Origin: Saprospiraceae bacterium
GTDB lineage: Bacteria; Bacteroidota; Bacteroidia; Chitinophagales; Saprospiraceae
Direction: 5' to 3'
NCBI GenBank assembly: GCA_023300835.1
Contig: JALZVB010000081.1
Location: forward strand, 1 to 25,717
Length of the DNA: 25,717 bases
The translations under genes were made by a program, and so were the position numbers. Each line of letters begins with the position of its first letter. The stretch's first letter is position 1. The notes beneath the pieces were generated by a model, which saw nothing but the letters and a program-made list of their open reading frames with translations, was not told the origin of the DNA and ran no database searches. Of this stretch, positions 8,242-16,700 are shown piece by piece.

Positions 8242-9933
8242 ATGTTTATGTGGTTATTTGCAATAACGGCTGGCATCGTGCTTTTTTATTTCAATGTATT
8301 ACACCGGTATATGCCTGGTGATGATTACATGTTCCGTATGATATTTCCTGCAGAAGGGGAGATAGGAACGGAAAGAATACTTTCCCTCTCAGACTTTATA
8401 GAATCCCAAATAAACATCTTCAACAATTGCCATTATAGAATACTTGTACATTCATTGATACAAGGGTTTTTGCTATTGCCTAGTTGGTGTTTTGATCTAG
8501 TCAATACTTTGGTTTTTCTAATACTCCCTTGGTTACTTATCCCTGAAAAACTCAGAAGTGATTCCAACACTTTATACCTATTGCTACTTTGCTTTATCTG
8601 GATCTTTCACTTTGATCTAGGAAATGCTTACTTCTGGACAACGGGTGCTATCAATTACACTTGGACACTGATACCATTATTATTATACGTAAAGACTTTA
8701 TTGAAAATTGTAAATGGCAAACAACATATAGAACGACATTTATTATGGCTGTCTCCACTTGTTGCGAGTAGTAACGAGAATGCTTTGATCGCATTGTTTA
8801 TAATGACTGCTGTTGTCATGGCACTCCACTATTTGCGGGACAAGAAATTATCAACTTCCATGTTGTTGACTTTGGTGGTTTTATTATTAGGTGGATTGGT
8901 CATGGTGTTTTCACCTTCAGCAGCCGCTCGTATGGCTCGTGAACCATTTCTATACGACAACATATTATCCAAGGGTATTGAGTTTACTAAACGCAGTGTT
9001 TTTTACTTACTCAATTACCTACCTATAATTGGCTTGCTTTTATTAGGTAAACCCCAATGGTACAAATCTAAACTAGTTATTTTGCTTTTGACGGGTATTG
9101 TTTTTCTTTCTTTTATCAGCATGTTTGCCGCACCTATATTCGAGGCCCGATCTGCTGTTTTTGGATTTATGGTAGCCATTATGTTAGTACTGGAAGTCGT
9201 CAAAATAGAAAAGATTAACTCCTGGCTGATTCTATGTGTTTTCTTGTTTTCTATCATTGTCACGCTAAAACGCTATCCTACCTTCTATAAGACTTCTGAA
9301 TTGATACAGAAAAACGAACTTTCTCTTTTTGCTAACAAAGGTGCCAATAACATTAACCTTAATAGACAGTGTCTTTCCGGTCTAGAGAACTATCATATCT
9401 GTTATGATATCGAAGATAGAGATACATATATTAACCTCAGTTTAGAACGCTACTACAAAATAGGTTCAGTCGAACTCAACCCAGATCATTCCCCACGTAC
9501 CCATTGGCATAAATGGAAAAAGAAAATGTCGTCGCCCGAAAGATGGAAAGAAGGCATGGTTGGCAAAAACATCGGCGACTACACCGCTTATTTAAAAGAA
9601 GAAAACAATACGTTACAACTCCTAATAGACTTAGGAACAGAACCTTATCCTGAAGACTACCTTGTGATCATGCGAGGCGCCAGAAAAAACAGTCTAAAAC
9701 ATAAAGCGTTACAACTCTTACCTGATCGCTGGACCATTTACTTATTGGATTATCTAGAGATGACGGGTAACTATAGTAAAGGAGATGAACCATTGCTAAT
9801 GCGTCCGCAAGATGGACATACTTATTCCTTTAATTTGATAGCGGACGTTGAGCAATATGATTACTTGCTACTGAGTCTCTATAGTTTTAATAACCATACT
9901 ACGGTTGGGGGAATTTATATGTTGGATTTATAA
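8242..9933 (+). CDS. DUF6056-like polytopic membrane protein
   Basis: From the ATG at 8242 the product has 563 residues; the frame also extends upstream to a TTG inside the TfoX-like gene, which I reject. The first two thirds hold roughly nine membrane helices. After helix 1 comes MPGDDYMF with an acidic pair, later NCHYRILVH, then FDLGNAYFWTTGAINYTWTLIPLLL. This GDDY / W-TG-INY-W pattern is what I associate with DUF6056 and related GT-C-like polytopic proteins that modify surface glycans. The last 200 or so residues are hydrophilic and should lie outside the membrane, with a polar region rich in charged residues (HWHKWKKKMSSPERWKEG). A lipid-linked-sugar transferase role is plausible but unproven. 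It ends two bases before the convergent M56 gene, with no visible terminator between them. Confidence 0.65.
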   Translation: MFMWLFAITAGIVLFYFNVLHRYMPGDDYMFRMIFPAEGEIGTERILSLSDFIESQINIFNNCHYRILVHSLIQGFLLLPSWCFDLVNTLVFLILPWLLIPEKLRSDSNTLYLLLLCFIWIFHFDLGNAYFWTTGAINYTWTLIPLLLYVKTLLKIVNGKQHIERHLLWLSPLVASSNENALIALFIMTAVVMALHYLRDKKLSTSMLLTLVVLLLGGLVMVFSPSAAARMAREPFLYDNILSKGIEFTKRSVFYLLNYLPIIGLLLLGKPQWYKSKLVILLLTGIVFLSFISMFAAPIFEARSAVFGFMVAIMLVLEVVKIEKINSWLILCVFLFSIIVTLKRYPTFYKTSELIQKNELSLFANKGANNINLNRQCLSGLENYHICYDIEDRDTYINLSLERYYKIGSVELNPDHSPRTHWHKWKKKMSSPERWKEGMVGKNIGDYTAYLKEENNTLQLLIDLGTEPYPEDYLVIMRGARKNSLKHKALQLLPDRWTIYLLDYLEMTGNYSKGDEPLLMRPQDGHTYSFNLIADVEQYDYLLLSLYSFNNHTTVGGIYMLDL

Positions 9934-9935
9934 GA

Positions 9936-11546
9936 CTAGTGATTCTTTTCTGTTAGATTTCTATCCAATAGAATATCCGCAGCGCGACTATCAAGTAGTG
10001 CATGAAAATCCGGAATACGATGCGGCATAAAGTCCATCAATGAATCTGGTTGAAAAGCCGTTTGATTATTTGAGATGATCTTCACCGTTTGTTGTATAGA
10101 ATCTACCCAGTCTTTATTGTTATCAAACTGTAGATGAAAGTTGTTCTTATCAAGTTTTTGATCTGTCAGTTTCTGACTGTCTACTGATTTTAATAAAGAA
10201 TCCAATTCTATAACCCTCCTGTCTTTACTGAGATAAAAAATATGCCCAAAGCTGTTTCCACAATCTGGAAATACCGTTATGACTTCTTTATCTTTTGTGG
10301 GAATAAGTTGTTGTATTATTTTATCCAATTGACTGTACTGCGATGGTAGAATCGTACGACCATCTATTTTAAGAGTTACAATTTCTCCTTCTTCAACTCT
10401 CAGTTCTAGGTTCTTGTTATCCGCTGTTTTCTGGATATGGAAATTGTTTCGCTCAGGTATCGTGTCTAGATAAAATGCGATGTCTCCGATATCCTGGGGA
10501 CAGTCATCTATAAAATAAATGTCTGGCGTTGTGATACTTTCTTCTTGCTCTGGGCAAGGCTCTTCCTTCTGTATAAATCCGAATAAGGTTAAACATACTA
10601 CAACCGACATAGTTATTCTCAGAGGATTATTATTTTGTGTTTGCTTTACACTTATAAGCCGTTTTACTCTATTAGAAAAGTGGCTTTTCTTTCCTGCAAA
10701 TCCTAACGCTGGTTCTAAGCCATGGTGTCCTAGTTCTTGGAGTTTTATCAACGTTTTGGCATAGACCACTTTATTAGATCCGTGTTTTATCGCAAGGTCG
10801 TCACAAGCGTTTTCCCTTTCTCTTCTTATGATAGCCGATATAAGCCAGATGGCAGGATGGAAATAAAAGATGATTTCTGCAAATGCTAATATCAAATTAA
10901 AAAGAATGTCGTGTCTTTTAATATGTCCCATCTCGTGAGAAATAATGGCTTCTACTTCTGTGGTGCTCAGTTGATTTATCAAACCTATAGGAAACAATAT
11001 AATGGGTTTGAGGTATCCCACGACCATAGGTGTTGTGATACGAGCAGATTCTTTAAAGAGTATTTCTCTATGTATTTTGAATTTTTTGTTAAGCTTCTTG
11101 ATAAGAGGATATGCTAAACCAGAAACACTATGAGCCTCTTGTGTAATCTGTTTCAAGTAAGACCAGCCAACTAGGAATTTAAGCAGAAATAAAAGGGACC
11201 CTAAGAACCATCCACTGAAAATGACATTGGCATAATGTGATAAGTAATCGTGACCGATAATCATCAAAGAGGCGTAGTCGTTTTCTTGAATGACGATGTC
11301 AGGATTACAATCAGAACTCAAGCCGTTTCCTGTAGAATAATAAATACAGAATGTAACCAGACTAGTAAGCAGGACCATTCCCAAAGAAAACATTCCGACT
11401 CCAAATCGAAGGTCTGCCTTACGGTTAGGCGTAAGTTTCAGGATCACCGCCAGCAGTAGCGCAATCACAATAAGCTGCCATACGGAATGCACAAGCGTCC
11501 ATGTTATAGCGTAAACAAATTGTGATGAAAGAATCTCTGTTAACAT
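9936..11546 (-). CDS. BlaR1/MecR1-like M56 family membrane metallopeptidase
   Basis: The 536-residue protein has helices at about 10-37, 48-70, 105-130 and 213-240. A cytoplasmic zinc-peptidase segment carries HEMGH at 204-208 and the downstream RERENACDD (about 242-250), which supplies the third ligand region. A fifth helix follows at about 310-326. The 210-residue C-terminal part is predicted extracytoplasmic and lacks the penicillin-binding SxxK/SxN motifs of staphylococcal BlaR1, so the signal sensed need not be a beta-lactam. In the family, signal binding activates the peptidase and leads to cleavage or inactivation of the BlaI repressor. The BlaI-like gene lies 9 bp upstream in the same orientation, the classic pair. 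No resistance or porin gene follows in the unit; the next gene is convergent. Confidence 0.85.
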   Translation of the reverse strand: MLTEILSSQFVYAITWTLVHSVWQLIVIALLLAVILKLTPNRKADLRFGVGMFSLGMVLLTSLVTFCIYYSTGNGLSSDCNPDIVIQENDYASLMIIGHDYLSHYANVIFSGWFLGSLLFLLKFLVGWSYLKQITQEAHSVSGLAYPLIKKLNKKFKIHREILFKESARITTPMVVGYLKPIILFPIGLINQLSTTEVEAIISHEMGHIKRHDILFNLILAFAEIIFYFHPAIWLISAIIRRERENACDDLAIKHGSNKVVYAKTLIKLQELGHHGLEPALGFAGKKSHFSNRVKRLISVKQTQNNNPLRITMSVVVCLTLFGFIQKEEPCPEQEESITTPDIYFIDDCPQDIGDIAFYLDTIPERNNFHIQKTADNKNLELRVEEGEIVTLKIDGRTILPSQYSQLDKIIQQLIPTKDKEVITVFPDCGNSFGHIFYLSKDRRVIELDSLLKSVDSQKLTDQKLDKNNFHLQFDNNKDWVDSIQQTVKIISNNQTAFQPDSLMDFMPHRIPDFHALLDSRAADILLDRNLTEKNH

Positions 11547-11555
11547 GTCTCTTGT

Positions 11556-11945
11556 TTACTTAGCTTCTTGATCTTCAATGTTCCTAATCATTGCTTTGAG
11601 CTCATCTAGTTCTTCTGTTGTAGCTTTTTCATTACCCAGCGCTTGCATAACAAGACTCATCGCTGACCCTCTGTAAGCTTTATCAATAAAGTTATCTAGT
11701 AGATTGCGTTGTATGTTTTTCTCTTGTACGGCTGGATGGTAGATATGCGTTCTTGCTGTTGTATCCCTTGTGACCAATCCCTTTCCGTTCATGATCTGCA
11801 TAATTTTAAGAGATGTCGTATAACCGACCTCTCGCTTTTCGTTCAACAGTTCATTGACCGTTCTTACAGAAGAAGGGCCTAGTTGCCATAGAACTTGTAG
11901 TATTTCTAATTCTGATTCTGTAGGAAATGTTTTCTTAGAGGTCAT
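11556..11945 (-). CDS. BlaI/MecI-type winged-helix transcriptional repressor
   Basis: The ATG at 11945 gives 129 residues starting MTSKKTFPTESELEILQVLW. The alternative start at 11951 is a TTG two codons earlier and would leave almost no leader from the predicted promoter. FPTESELEILQVLWQLGPSSVRTVNELL, then GYTTSLKIMQIMNGKGLV and a basic wing (RDTTARTHIYHP) form the BlaI winged helix; the rest is a helical dimerisation tail with an acidic region ELDELKAMIRNIEDQE. The family represses by dimer binding to palindromes and is inactivated by its M56 partner, here encoded 9 bp downstream. Two TACGA-N6-TCGTA palindromes sit at the promoter, so autorepression is strongly suggested. Distant targets outside the window are likely but unseen. 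Confidence 0.9.
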   Translation of the reverse strand: MTSKKTFPTESELEILQVLWQLGPSSVRTVNELLNEKREVGYTTSLKIMQIMNGKGLVTRDTTARTHIYHPAVQEKNIQRNLLDNFIDKAYRGSAMSLVMQALGNEKATTEELDELKAMIRNIEDQEAK

Positions 11946-11965
11946 ATACAAAAGTTATATAACTC

Positions 11966-11994
11966 AATATATACGAATACTGTCGTAATGTCAA
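11966..11994 (-). promoter_or_regulatory. predicted promoter of the blaI-M56 operon
   Basis: On the minus strand TTGACA (11994-11989) and TATATT (11971-11966) are separated by exactly 17 bases, a textbook spacing. The spacer contains operator 1 completely, so a bound repressor would block RNA polymerase. Transcription would start near 11959, giving a leader of about 14 bases to the ATG at 11945. Confidence 0.65.
11972..11987. promoter_or_regulatory. BlaI-type operator 1
   Basis: TACGAATACTGTCGTA is an inverted repeat with arms TACGA/TCGTA and a 6-base centre. It differs from operator 2 at only two positions and fills the promoter spacer of the operon it heads. Binding by the adjacent BlaI-like protein is inferred from position, symmetry and duplication. 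Confidence 0.75.
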
Positions 11995-12002
11995 CAAGTT
12001 GA

Positions 12003-12018
12003 TACGAATTTTGTCGTA
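12003..12018. promoter_or_regulatory. BlaI-type operator 2
   Basis: TACGAATTTTGTCGTA has the same arms as operator 1. Its start is 31 bp away, close to three helical turns, so two dimers could lie on one DNA face. It lies upstream of the -35 box. Confidence 0.72.
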
Positions 12019-12127
12019 TTTAAGTAGTCTTTAACAATTTAGTATTTTAGCAATTTGACTTTACATCGAGGTATGAGTAAATGTCGCGATAAGACAATTA
12101 CATGCCATCCTAAGGGAAATCAAGGTT

Positions 12128-15100
12128 TTACTTCTCTGCCGACACGACCTCCAATGGCCCTCTGTTATTTCCTACGAGTAACAATTTTTCATTGTTGGTT
12201 TCTATATCAGTCATAGATTTGACATCGCCAGGAATATACAATCCTGATTCATAAACTTCTAGAACATCCCATTCCTTATTACCTAAGTTGATAAGAACTT
12301 TTCCTGTTCCGAAGTCTGCTCTACCTGTTTCTATTTCAGACTGATAGAGGTTTCCTCCTATTATGATATCTGGTTTTTGATCTTTGTTTACATCCATAAC
12401 TACAGCAGCATTTGTAGGGGCAGTTTGAGCTTCAAGAGGTAACGCTGATATCGTAAATTTTCCTGGACCACTTTGATACAGAACAATACTCTTGAAATTA
12501 TCAACACTATAATTAACACCACTATTGAGATTATCTCCGTAGATATCAACGACACTAGAAATAGAAAAATCATGATAACTAGCCACCTTGTTCTTGAGCC
12601 CAGGAATCTGCTCCGCAGAACAACTCTTTCCTCTTACGGGGTACTCTTTGTCTTTATAAAAAGTACTGAGTACAATATCATAACTACCACTAGAATCCAT
12701 ATCAGAACTATATACTTTGAATGGTTTGTCTGCGCTCGCTTTATACTTATAGTTCAATCCTAAGTTACCTATGACATAATCATCATAACCATTTCCATCC
12801 AAATCATGAGTGGTAATACTGTTCCACCATCCTCTCGGAGAAGACGACAAATATGTTTCTGTTGCATTAATAAATGTGCCTTCTTTCTGTACATAAAAAG
12901 AAATGGGCATCCACTCCCCTACAACCATTAGGTCTGGTTTTTTATCCCCATTAAGATCTATCCATACGGCATCTTTGACCATACCTGCCTGGGTCAAATC
13001 AGAATCCGGCATTATTGTAAATTTTCCTTTGCCATCATTAACTAGTATTGCACTTTGTCCTGATTGTGGATATTTCTTAGGTGTCAGTAGTCCTCCGATA
13101 TACACATCCATGTCTCCATCATTATCATAATCACAAGGTCTCACACAACTACCTGCGTAAGAATGCTCAGGTAATTTTCCTTGAGAAAATTTTCCGTTGC
13201 CATTATTAATATAAAGACGCGGTTGATAGAAATGACTTGCTTCGTCAAACTCATATCCTGCACTTGCGACAATCAAATCGAAGTCTTTGTCCCCATCCAC
13301 ATCGACAAAAGAACTTCCGCCATCTTCGTATTTGCTTTCTAACTCAAACAGTTGAGAAGAGGCGCTTTTAAATTTTCCTGCCTTCGTCTGTACATATAGT
13401 TTTCCAGCCTGCCCTTTGGGTGAACCGATATAGAAGTCTTCCAAGCCGTCATTGTTTACATCTCCTTTAGATATAAACGGCCCTTGTTGGGATACCTTAT
13501 GGGGTAACAAGACTTGTTCTTTATAATCATCATAACTGTAGTTCTCTTTCTGCGCATAATCAATGCCATAGTCTGAAGGCGCCTTTTTCTGCACAAGAGC
13601 AATGTCTTTTCTGTCAAACAATTCTTCTTCTATTCCGTCATTGTACTTAACTTCCACTACAGTATTAGATGGCACTTGTGTCAAGGTTTGCTTTTTGCCG
13701 GAAGGCCAAATGATTTCTATTTTCTCAGCTACCGTTTCTTTACCTAACCCAAAATGTATAAAACTTTCTGAACTAGACTGGTACCCTCTTGTAGTGAGTA
13801 GTTCTCGATAATGCTTGGTGCCATTGGAGGTTAATATCGCTTTTGCGCCAAGCGCTACATGTTCTTTGGAAGAAAGCTTGAGTCTAATATAATTGTTGTT
13901 TCCTGGTGTTACGTTTTCTATAACTTGAGAAACATCACCCAAGTTATTAACAACAACATCAAGGTCTCCATCATTATCAAGGTCTCCATATGCTGCGCCA
14001 GTTGATATTGTATTCTGGGTATGTCCGCCCTCCTTGGATACATCTGTGTAGGTAAGGTCTTCATTCTTCTTGAACATGACATTGGGAATCTTATCTATAG
14101 GACAGCTCATGGCAAAAGTTGATGCTAGTTGATTCATCCTATTCATATCTCCTTTTAAGGCCATCATCTGGTCGTCAAATTGCTTTCTTTTATCCTTATT
14201 GTAAATGTCTCTCCAATAACCATTAGCAACAAATATATCTTGGCGACTGTCATTATCAGCATCCATAAACAGACATGACCAACTCCAATCAGACTTATGC
14301 ATCCCCGCCAATTGCGATATATCACTGAAGGTTCCGTTACCATTATTAAGATGTAGAAAGTTTCTCATCTGATAGTAATTATATTCAATTGTATCTATCA
14401 AGAAATTAAATCGCTGCACTGTCTGCATTGACATACTTGCCTTCTCTCTATAATAATCACTAGGCAACATTTCTACCACCATTATATCTGGATAAGGGTC
14501 ATTATTAACATCTCCAGCATCTATACCCATAGAGCTCCGGCTATTTTGTTTCAAGGCAGTATGCGTAACATACTCAAATGTGCCATCTTGATTATTGTGC
14601 AATACAATATCTTCTTCCTCGTGATCTACAGAAATAAATATATCTGGCCAACCATCAGAATCATAGTCAGTTGTAGTTACCCCCAGACAGAAACCATAAC
14701 TCAGTACACCTGACTGCTGGGTTACATCGCTAAACTTGTTCCCATCGTTTCTGAATAACCGGCTAGAAAACTGTGGCACGGGGTTCTTGAAGTATTGAAT
14801 ATGTGTTCCCATATTTATAAGCCTATATCGCGGATGATTTGCTACAATAAGATCTAGGTCTCCATCCCTGTCATAATCAAGAAATGAAGCGCCAATGCTG
14901 TAGTTCTGATCATTTAGGCCGAGCTGTGCACCAGCTTCTCTGAAGGTTCCGTCTTGCTTGTTTATATACATTAAGTTGGCCCTCCTTTTTGGGTCATCTT
15001 CGTATGATTTGCATATATAGATATCTTGCCAGCCGTCATTATTTATATCTGCAACAGCAATTCCTGTTGTCCAATCATTAAGTATTATTCCTGTTTGATC

Positions 15101-15433
15101 TGTTATATCTTCGAACTTTAGGTTGCCTTTGTTTTTATAAACCTTTCCGGGGACCATATTTCCCGTAAAAATGATGTCCTGTAACCCATCATTATCTAGG
15201 TCTACAACAGCTACGCCACCACCGTTGTATGCATTAATATAGTTGAAGGGGTTCTTCATTTTAGGTTCATCCAAGATGTTGGAAAAATCTACGCCTGTCT
15301 GTTTAGACGATAAGTATTTGTACTGCGGTATTTTGTTTTCCGTCTTTGCTATGTTTTGATTTATACTATTGTCATTGCTACAGCCAACAAAAAACATTGC
15401 CAACACTATAATTTTAAAAATTATGTTTCTCAA
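12128..15433 (-). CDS. large VCBS/FG-GAP and ASPIC/UnbV domain lipoprotein
   Basis: The 1101-residue product starts with a lipoprotein signal ending in LAMFFVGC (Cys18). It then has about fourteen calcium-binding loops of the D-x-D/N-x-D-G type seen in FG-GAP/VCBS propellers: seven before residue 500 (e.g. DLDNDGLQDI, DINNDGWQDIY, DYDRDGDLDL) and seven after 650 (e.g. DVNNDGLEDFY, DYDNDGDMDVY, DLNGDKKPDLM). Between them, at about 514-597, lies an ASPIC/UnbV domain (NYIRLKLSS...GAKAILTSNG...FGLGKETVAEKIEIIWPSG). It is therefore a two-propeller protein bridged by ASPIC, anchored by lipid, probably on the outer membrane. Such proteins are abundant in Bacteroidota, often near SusCD genes, which are absent here. 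The start is TTG at 15433; the nearest upstream ATG meets a stop after three codons. The gene has its own promoter and no same-strand neighbour close enough to be an operon partner. Confidence 0.87.
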   Translation of the reverse strand: MRNIIFKIIVLAMFFVGCSNDNSINQNIAKTENKIPQYKYLSSKQTGVDFSNILDEPKMKNPFNYINAYNGGGVAVVDLDNDGLQDIIFTGNMVPGKVYKNKGNLKFEDITDQTGIILNDWTTGIAVADINNDGWQDIYICKSYEDDPKRRANLMYINKQDGTFREAGAQLGLNDQNYSIGASFLDYDRDGDLDLIVANHPRYRLINMGTHIQYFKNPVPQFSSRLFRNDGNKFSDVTQQSGVLSYGFCLGVTTTDYDSDGWPDIFISVDHEEEDIVLHNNQDGTFEYVTHTALKQNSRSSMGIDAGDVNNDPYPDIMVVEMLPSDYYREKASMSMQTVQRFNFLIDTIEYNYYQMRNFLHLNNGNGTFSDISQLAGMHKSDWSWSCLFMDADNDSRQDIFVANGYWRDIYNKDKRKQFDDQMMALKGDMNRMNQLASTFAMSCPIDKIPNVMFKKNEDLTYTDVSKEGGHTQNTISTGAAYGDLDNDGDLDVVVNNLGDVSQVIENVTPGNNNYIRLKLSSKEHVALGAKAILTSNGTKHYRELLTTRGYQSSSESFIHFGLGKETVAEKIEIIWPSGKKQTLTQVPSNTVVEVKYNDGIEEELFDRKDIALVQKKAPSDYGIDYAQKENYSYDDYKEQVLLPHKVSQQGPFISKGDVNNDGLEDFYIGSPKGQAGKLYVQTKAGKFKSASSQLFELESKYEDGGSSFVDVDGDKDFDLIVASAGYEFDEASHFYQPRLYINNGNGKFSQGKLPEHSYAGSCVRPCDYDNDGDMDVYIGGLLTPKKYPQSGQSAILVNDGKGKFTIMPDSDLTQAGMVKDAVWIDLNGDKKPDLMVVGEWMPISFYVQKEGTFINATETYLSSSPRGWWNSITTHDLDGNGYDDYVIGNLGLNYKYKASADKPFKVYSSDMDSSGSYDIVLSTFYKDKEYPVRGKSCSAEQIPGLKNKVASYHDFSISSVVDIYGDNLNSGVNYSVDNFKSIVLYQSGPGKFTISALPLEAQTAPTNAAVVMDVNKDQKPDIIIGGNLYQSEIETGRADFGTGKVLINLGNKEWDVLEVYESGLYIPGDVKSMTDIETNNEKLLLVGNNRGPLEVVSAEK

Positions 15434-15447
15434 AAGTTCGTTTTAGA

Positions 15448-15476
15448 CAAACATACCTCTGTTTTGTTGTGTTCAA
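15448..15476 (-). promoter_or_regulatory. Bacteroidota promoter of the VCBS/ASPIC gene
   Basis: On the minus strand TTG (15476-15474) is followed after 18 bases by TATGTTTG (15455-15448), an exact TAnnTTTG. Start of transcription near 15442 would leave a leader of under 12 bases before the TTG start codon, which supports both the promoter and that start. Confidence 0.6.
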
Positions 15477-15503
15477 GTGCATTCAAACGTTAAAGTTGTT
15501 ACC

Positions 15504-15577
15504 CTTGCTTATATAGCAAGTTGCAGCCTTGTTCTAGCACAAAAACTTCCCTTGTCAAAACAGGGGGTTTATTATTT
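15504..15577 (+). other. two hairpins in the divergent intergenic region, the second terminator-like
   Basis: The 324-bp gap 15434-15757 holds the minus-strand promoter above plus two structures. CTTGCT/AGCAAG (15504-15520) is a short perfect stem. TCCCTTGT (15548-15555) pairs with ACAGGGGG (15560-15567) around a CAAA loop, using two G-U pairs, and is followed by TTTATTATTT. The G-U pairs exist only in plus-strand RNA, so it would act on a plus transcript. No gene ends there, and I found no clear plus-strand promoter upstream. The rest of the gap shows nothing else I can name. Confidence 0.3.
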
Positions 15578-15757
15578 AAACATTCCTTAGAACAGTTACA
15601 GGAACTTTATTAAAAGCTTGGTGGTTATGTAAGTTGTTGAAAATGCTAATTTCATTACATTTTAAAAAATAGCGCAAATTTCTCATCTAGCTTTTATATA
15701 AACGAAGGTTTTAGGTGACTTGCTTTTTATTACTCTTGAATAATAAACAACAAAACA

Positions 15758-16417
15758 ATGAAAATTATTTACACTTTATTCATCGCAGTTATTACAACAG
15801 GCGTATCTTTTGGACAGGTGTCAGAAATGTCAGAAAGCTTTAGCTTAGGTACTCAGAATGCATATGTTGTCGAGATTCCTGATGCAGACAAGAAAACGAC
15901 AGAAAAAATATGGGAAAAGGGTCTTAAAAAATTTGGAAAGGTCAAAAGAAATAAAAAAGCTGGCGAATGGTATTGTCTGCAATGTGATGTGCCCGGGATA
16001 TCAACACCTACTAATGTTTACTTCAAAGTAAAAGAAGGAAAAGATCAATCAACCACTTATACTTACTTTGACGATGGACAGGGGTTTGTAAGTTCAGAAA
16101 GCAATAGCACTGCGTCTGCAGCCATTACTGGTGCTCTTATAAGTATGAGAAACAATGTATGTACAGAGGTGTGCACTAGGGCTTTGAAAAAAGAAGAAGA
16201 TGTTCTTAAGGACAACAAGAAAGATCAAAGTAAGCTTGAAAAAAAGAACAAGGACCTCCACAAGGATATTGAGGATTACAGAAAAAAAATATCTGAAGCG
16301 GAAGCAGACATAGAAAAAAACCTACAAGCTCAAGAAGAAGCAAAAATGCTTATAGAAAAACAAGGAAAAGAAGTTTCTGCAGCAAAAGATAAGCTCAATA
16401 ACGTAGGTAAAAACTAA
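15758..16417 (+). CDS. secreted lysine-rich coiled-coil protein, family not recognised
   Basis: I do not recognise this 219-residue protein. A signal peptide is clear: MKIIYTLFIAVITTGVSFGQ, with likely cleavage after position 19 or 20. Residues 21-140 form a globular part with two cysteine pairs spaced CLQC (73/76) and CTEVC (135/139), which could be disulfides or a metal site in the periplasm. Residues 142-215 are almost entirely charged (KKEEDVLKDNKKDQSKLEKK) with heptad-like spacing, indicating a long coiled coil. It therefore looks like a periplasmic or outer-surface protein that oligomerises. It stands alone: a 340-bp gap precedes it and a strong terminator follows 23 bases after the stop, so it is probably a single-gene transcript. 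Confidence 0.75.
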   Translation: MKIIYTLFIAVITTGVSFGQVSEMSESFSLGTQNAYVVEIPDADKKTTEKIWEKGLKKFGKVKRNKKAGEWYCLQCDVPGISTPTNVYFKVKEGKDQSTTYTYFDDGQGFVSSESNSTASAAITGALISMRNNVCTEVCTRALKKEEDVLKDNKKDQSKLEKKNKDLHKDIEDYRKKISEAEADIEKNLQAQEEAKMLIEKQGKEVSAAKDKLNNVGKN

Positions 16418-16440
16418 ACTGACTACATAAGTTATCCACA

Positions 16441-16470
16441 AAGCCAGAATATAATGTTCTGGCTTTTTTA
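16441..16470 (+). terminator. rho-independent terminator after the coiled-coil gene
   Basis: AAGCCAGAA (16441-16449) and TTCTGGCTT (16457-16465) form a perfect 9-bp stem with a 7-base loop, running directly into a T-run. It follows the stop at 16417 in the right orientation. Confidence 0.88.
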
Positions 16471-16618
16471 GGTTTAACGGCAGTTAAAAGACTCAATTAA
16501 AAGGATTTATAATTAATGACATTGTATAATGTGTAGAAAAGGCCCTTTAATTCCACACTATTGAAGACCTCACTAACATTTTTGTTATAATCGCCAACAT
16601 CTTTACAACGCTGTATCG

Positions 16619-16647
16619 TTTCGGCTCAATCCTTATTGTTAGATTTG
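16619..16647 (+). promoter_or_regulatory. predicted promoter of dnaB
   Basis: TAGATTTG (16640-16647) fits TAnnTTTG exactly. TTTCG (16619-16623) lies 21 bases upstream, where the -33 element belongs. The leader would be about 48 bases. Upstream, 16531-16558 holds an imperfect palindrome (GTGTAGAA ... TTCCACAC) of unknown meaning. Confidence 0.45.
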
Positions 16648-16700
16648 TACTTACTTGCTACTTAGTTACTCAAGGGTAACGTTTTCATTTCGACAATTTA

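Noticed and set aside
12473..13811. Several plus-strand open frames of 69-96 codons
   Set aside because: They lie antisense to the VCBS/ASPIC gene and arise from its repeated low-complexity codons; none has a family signature.
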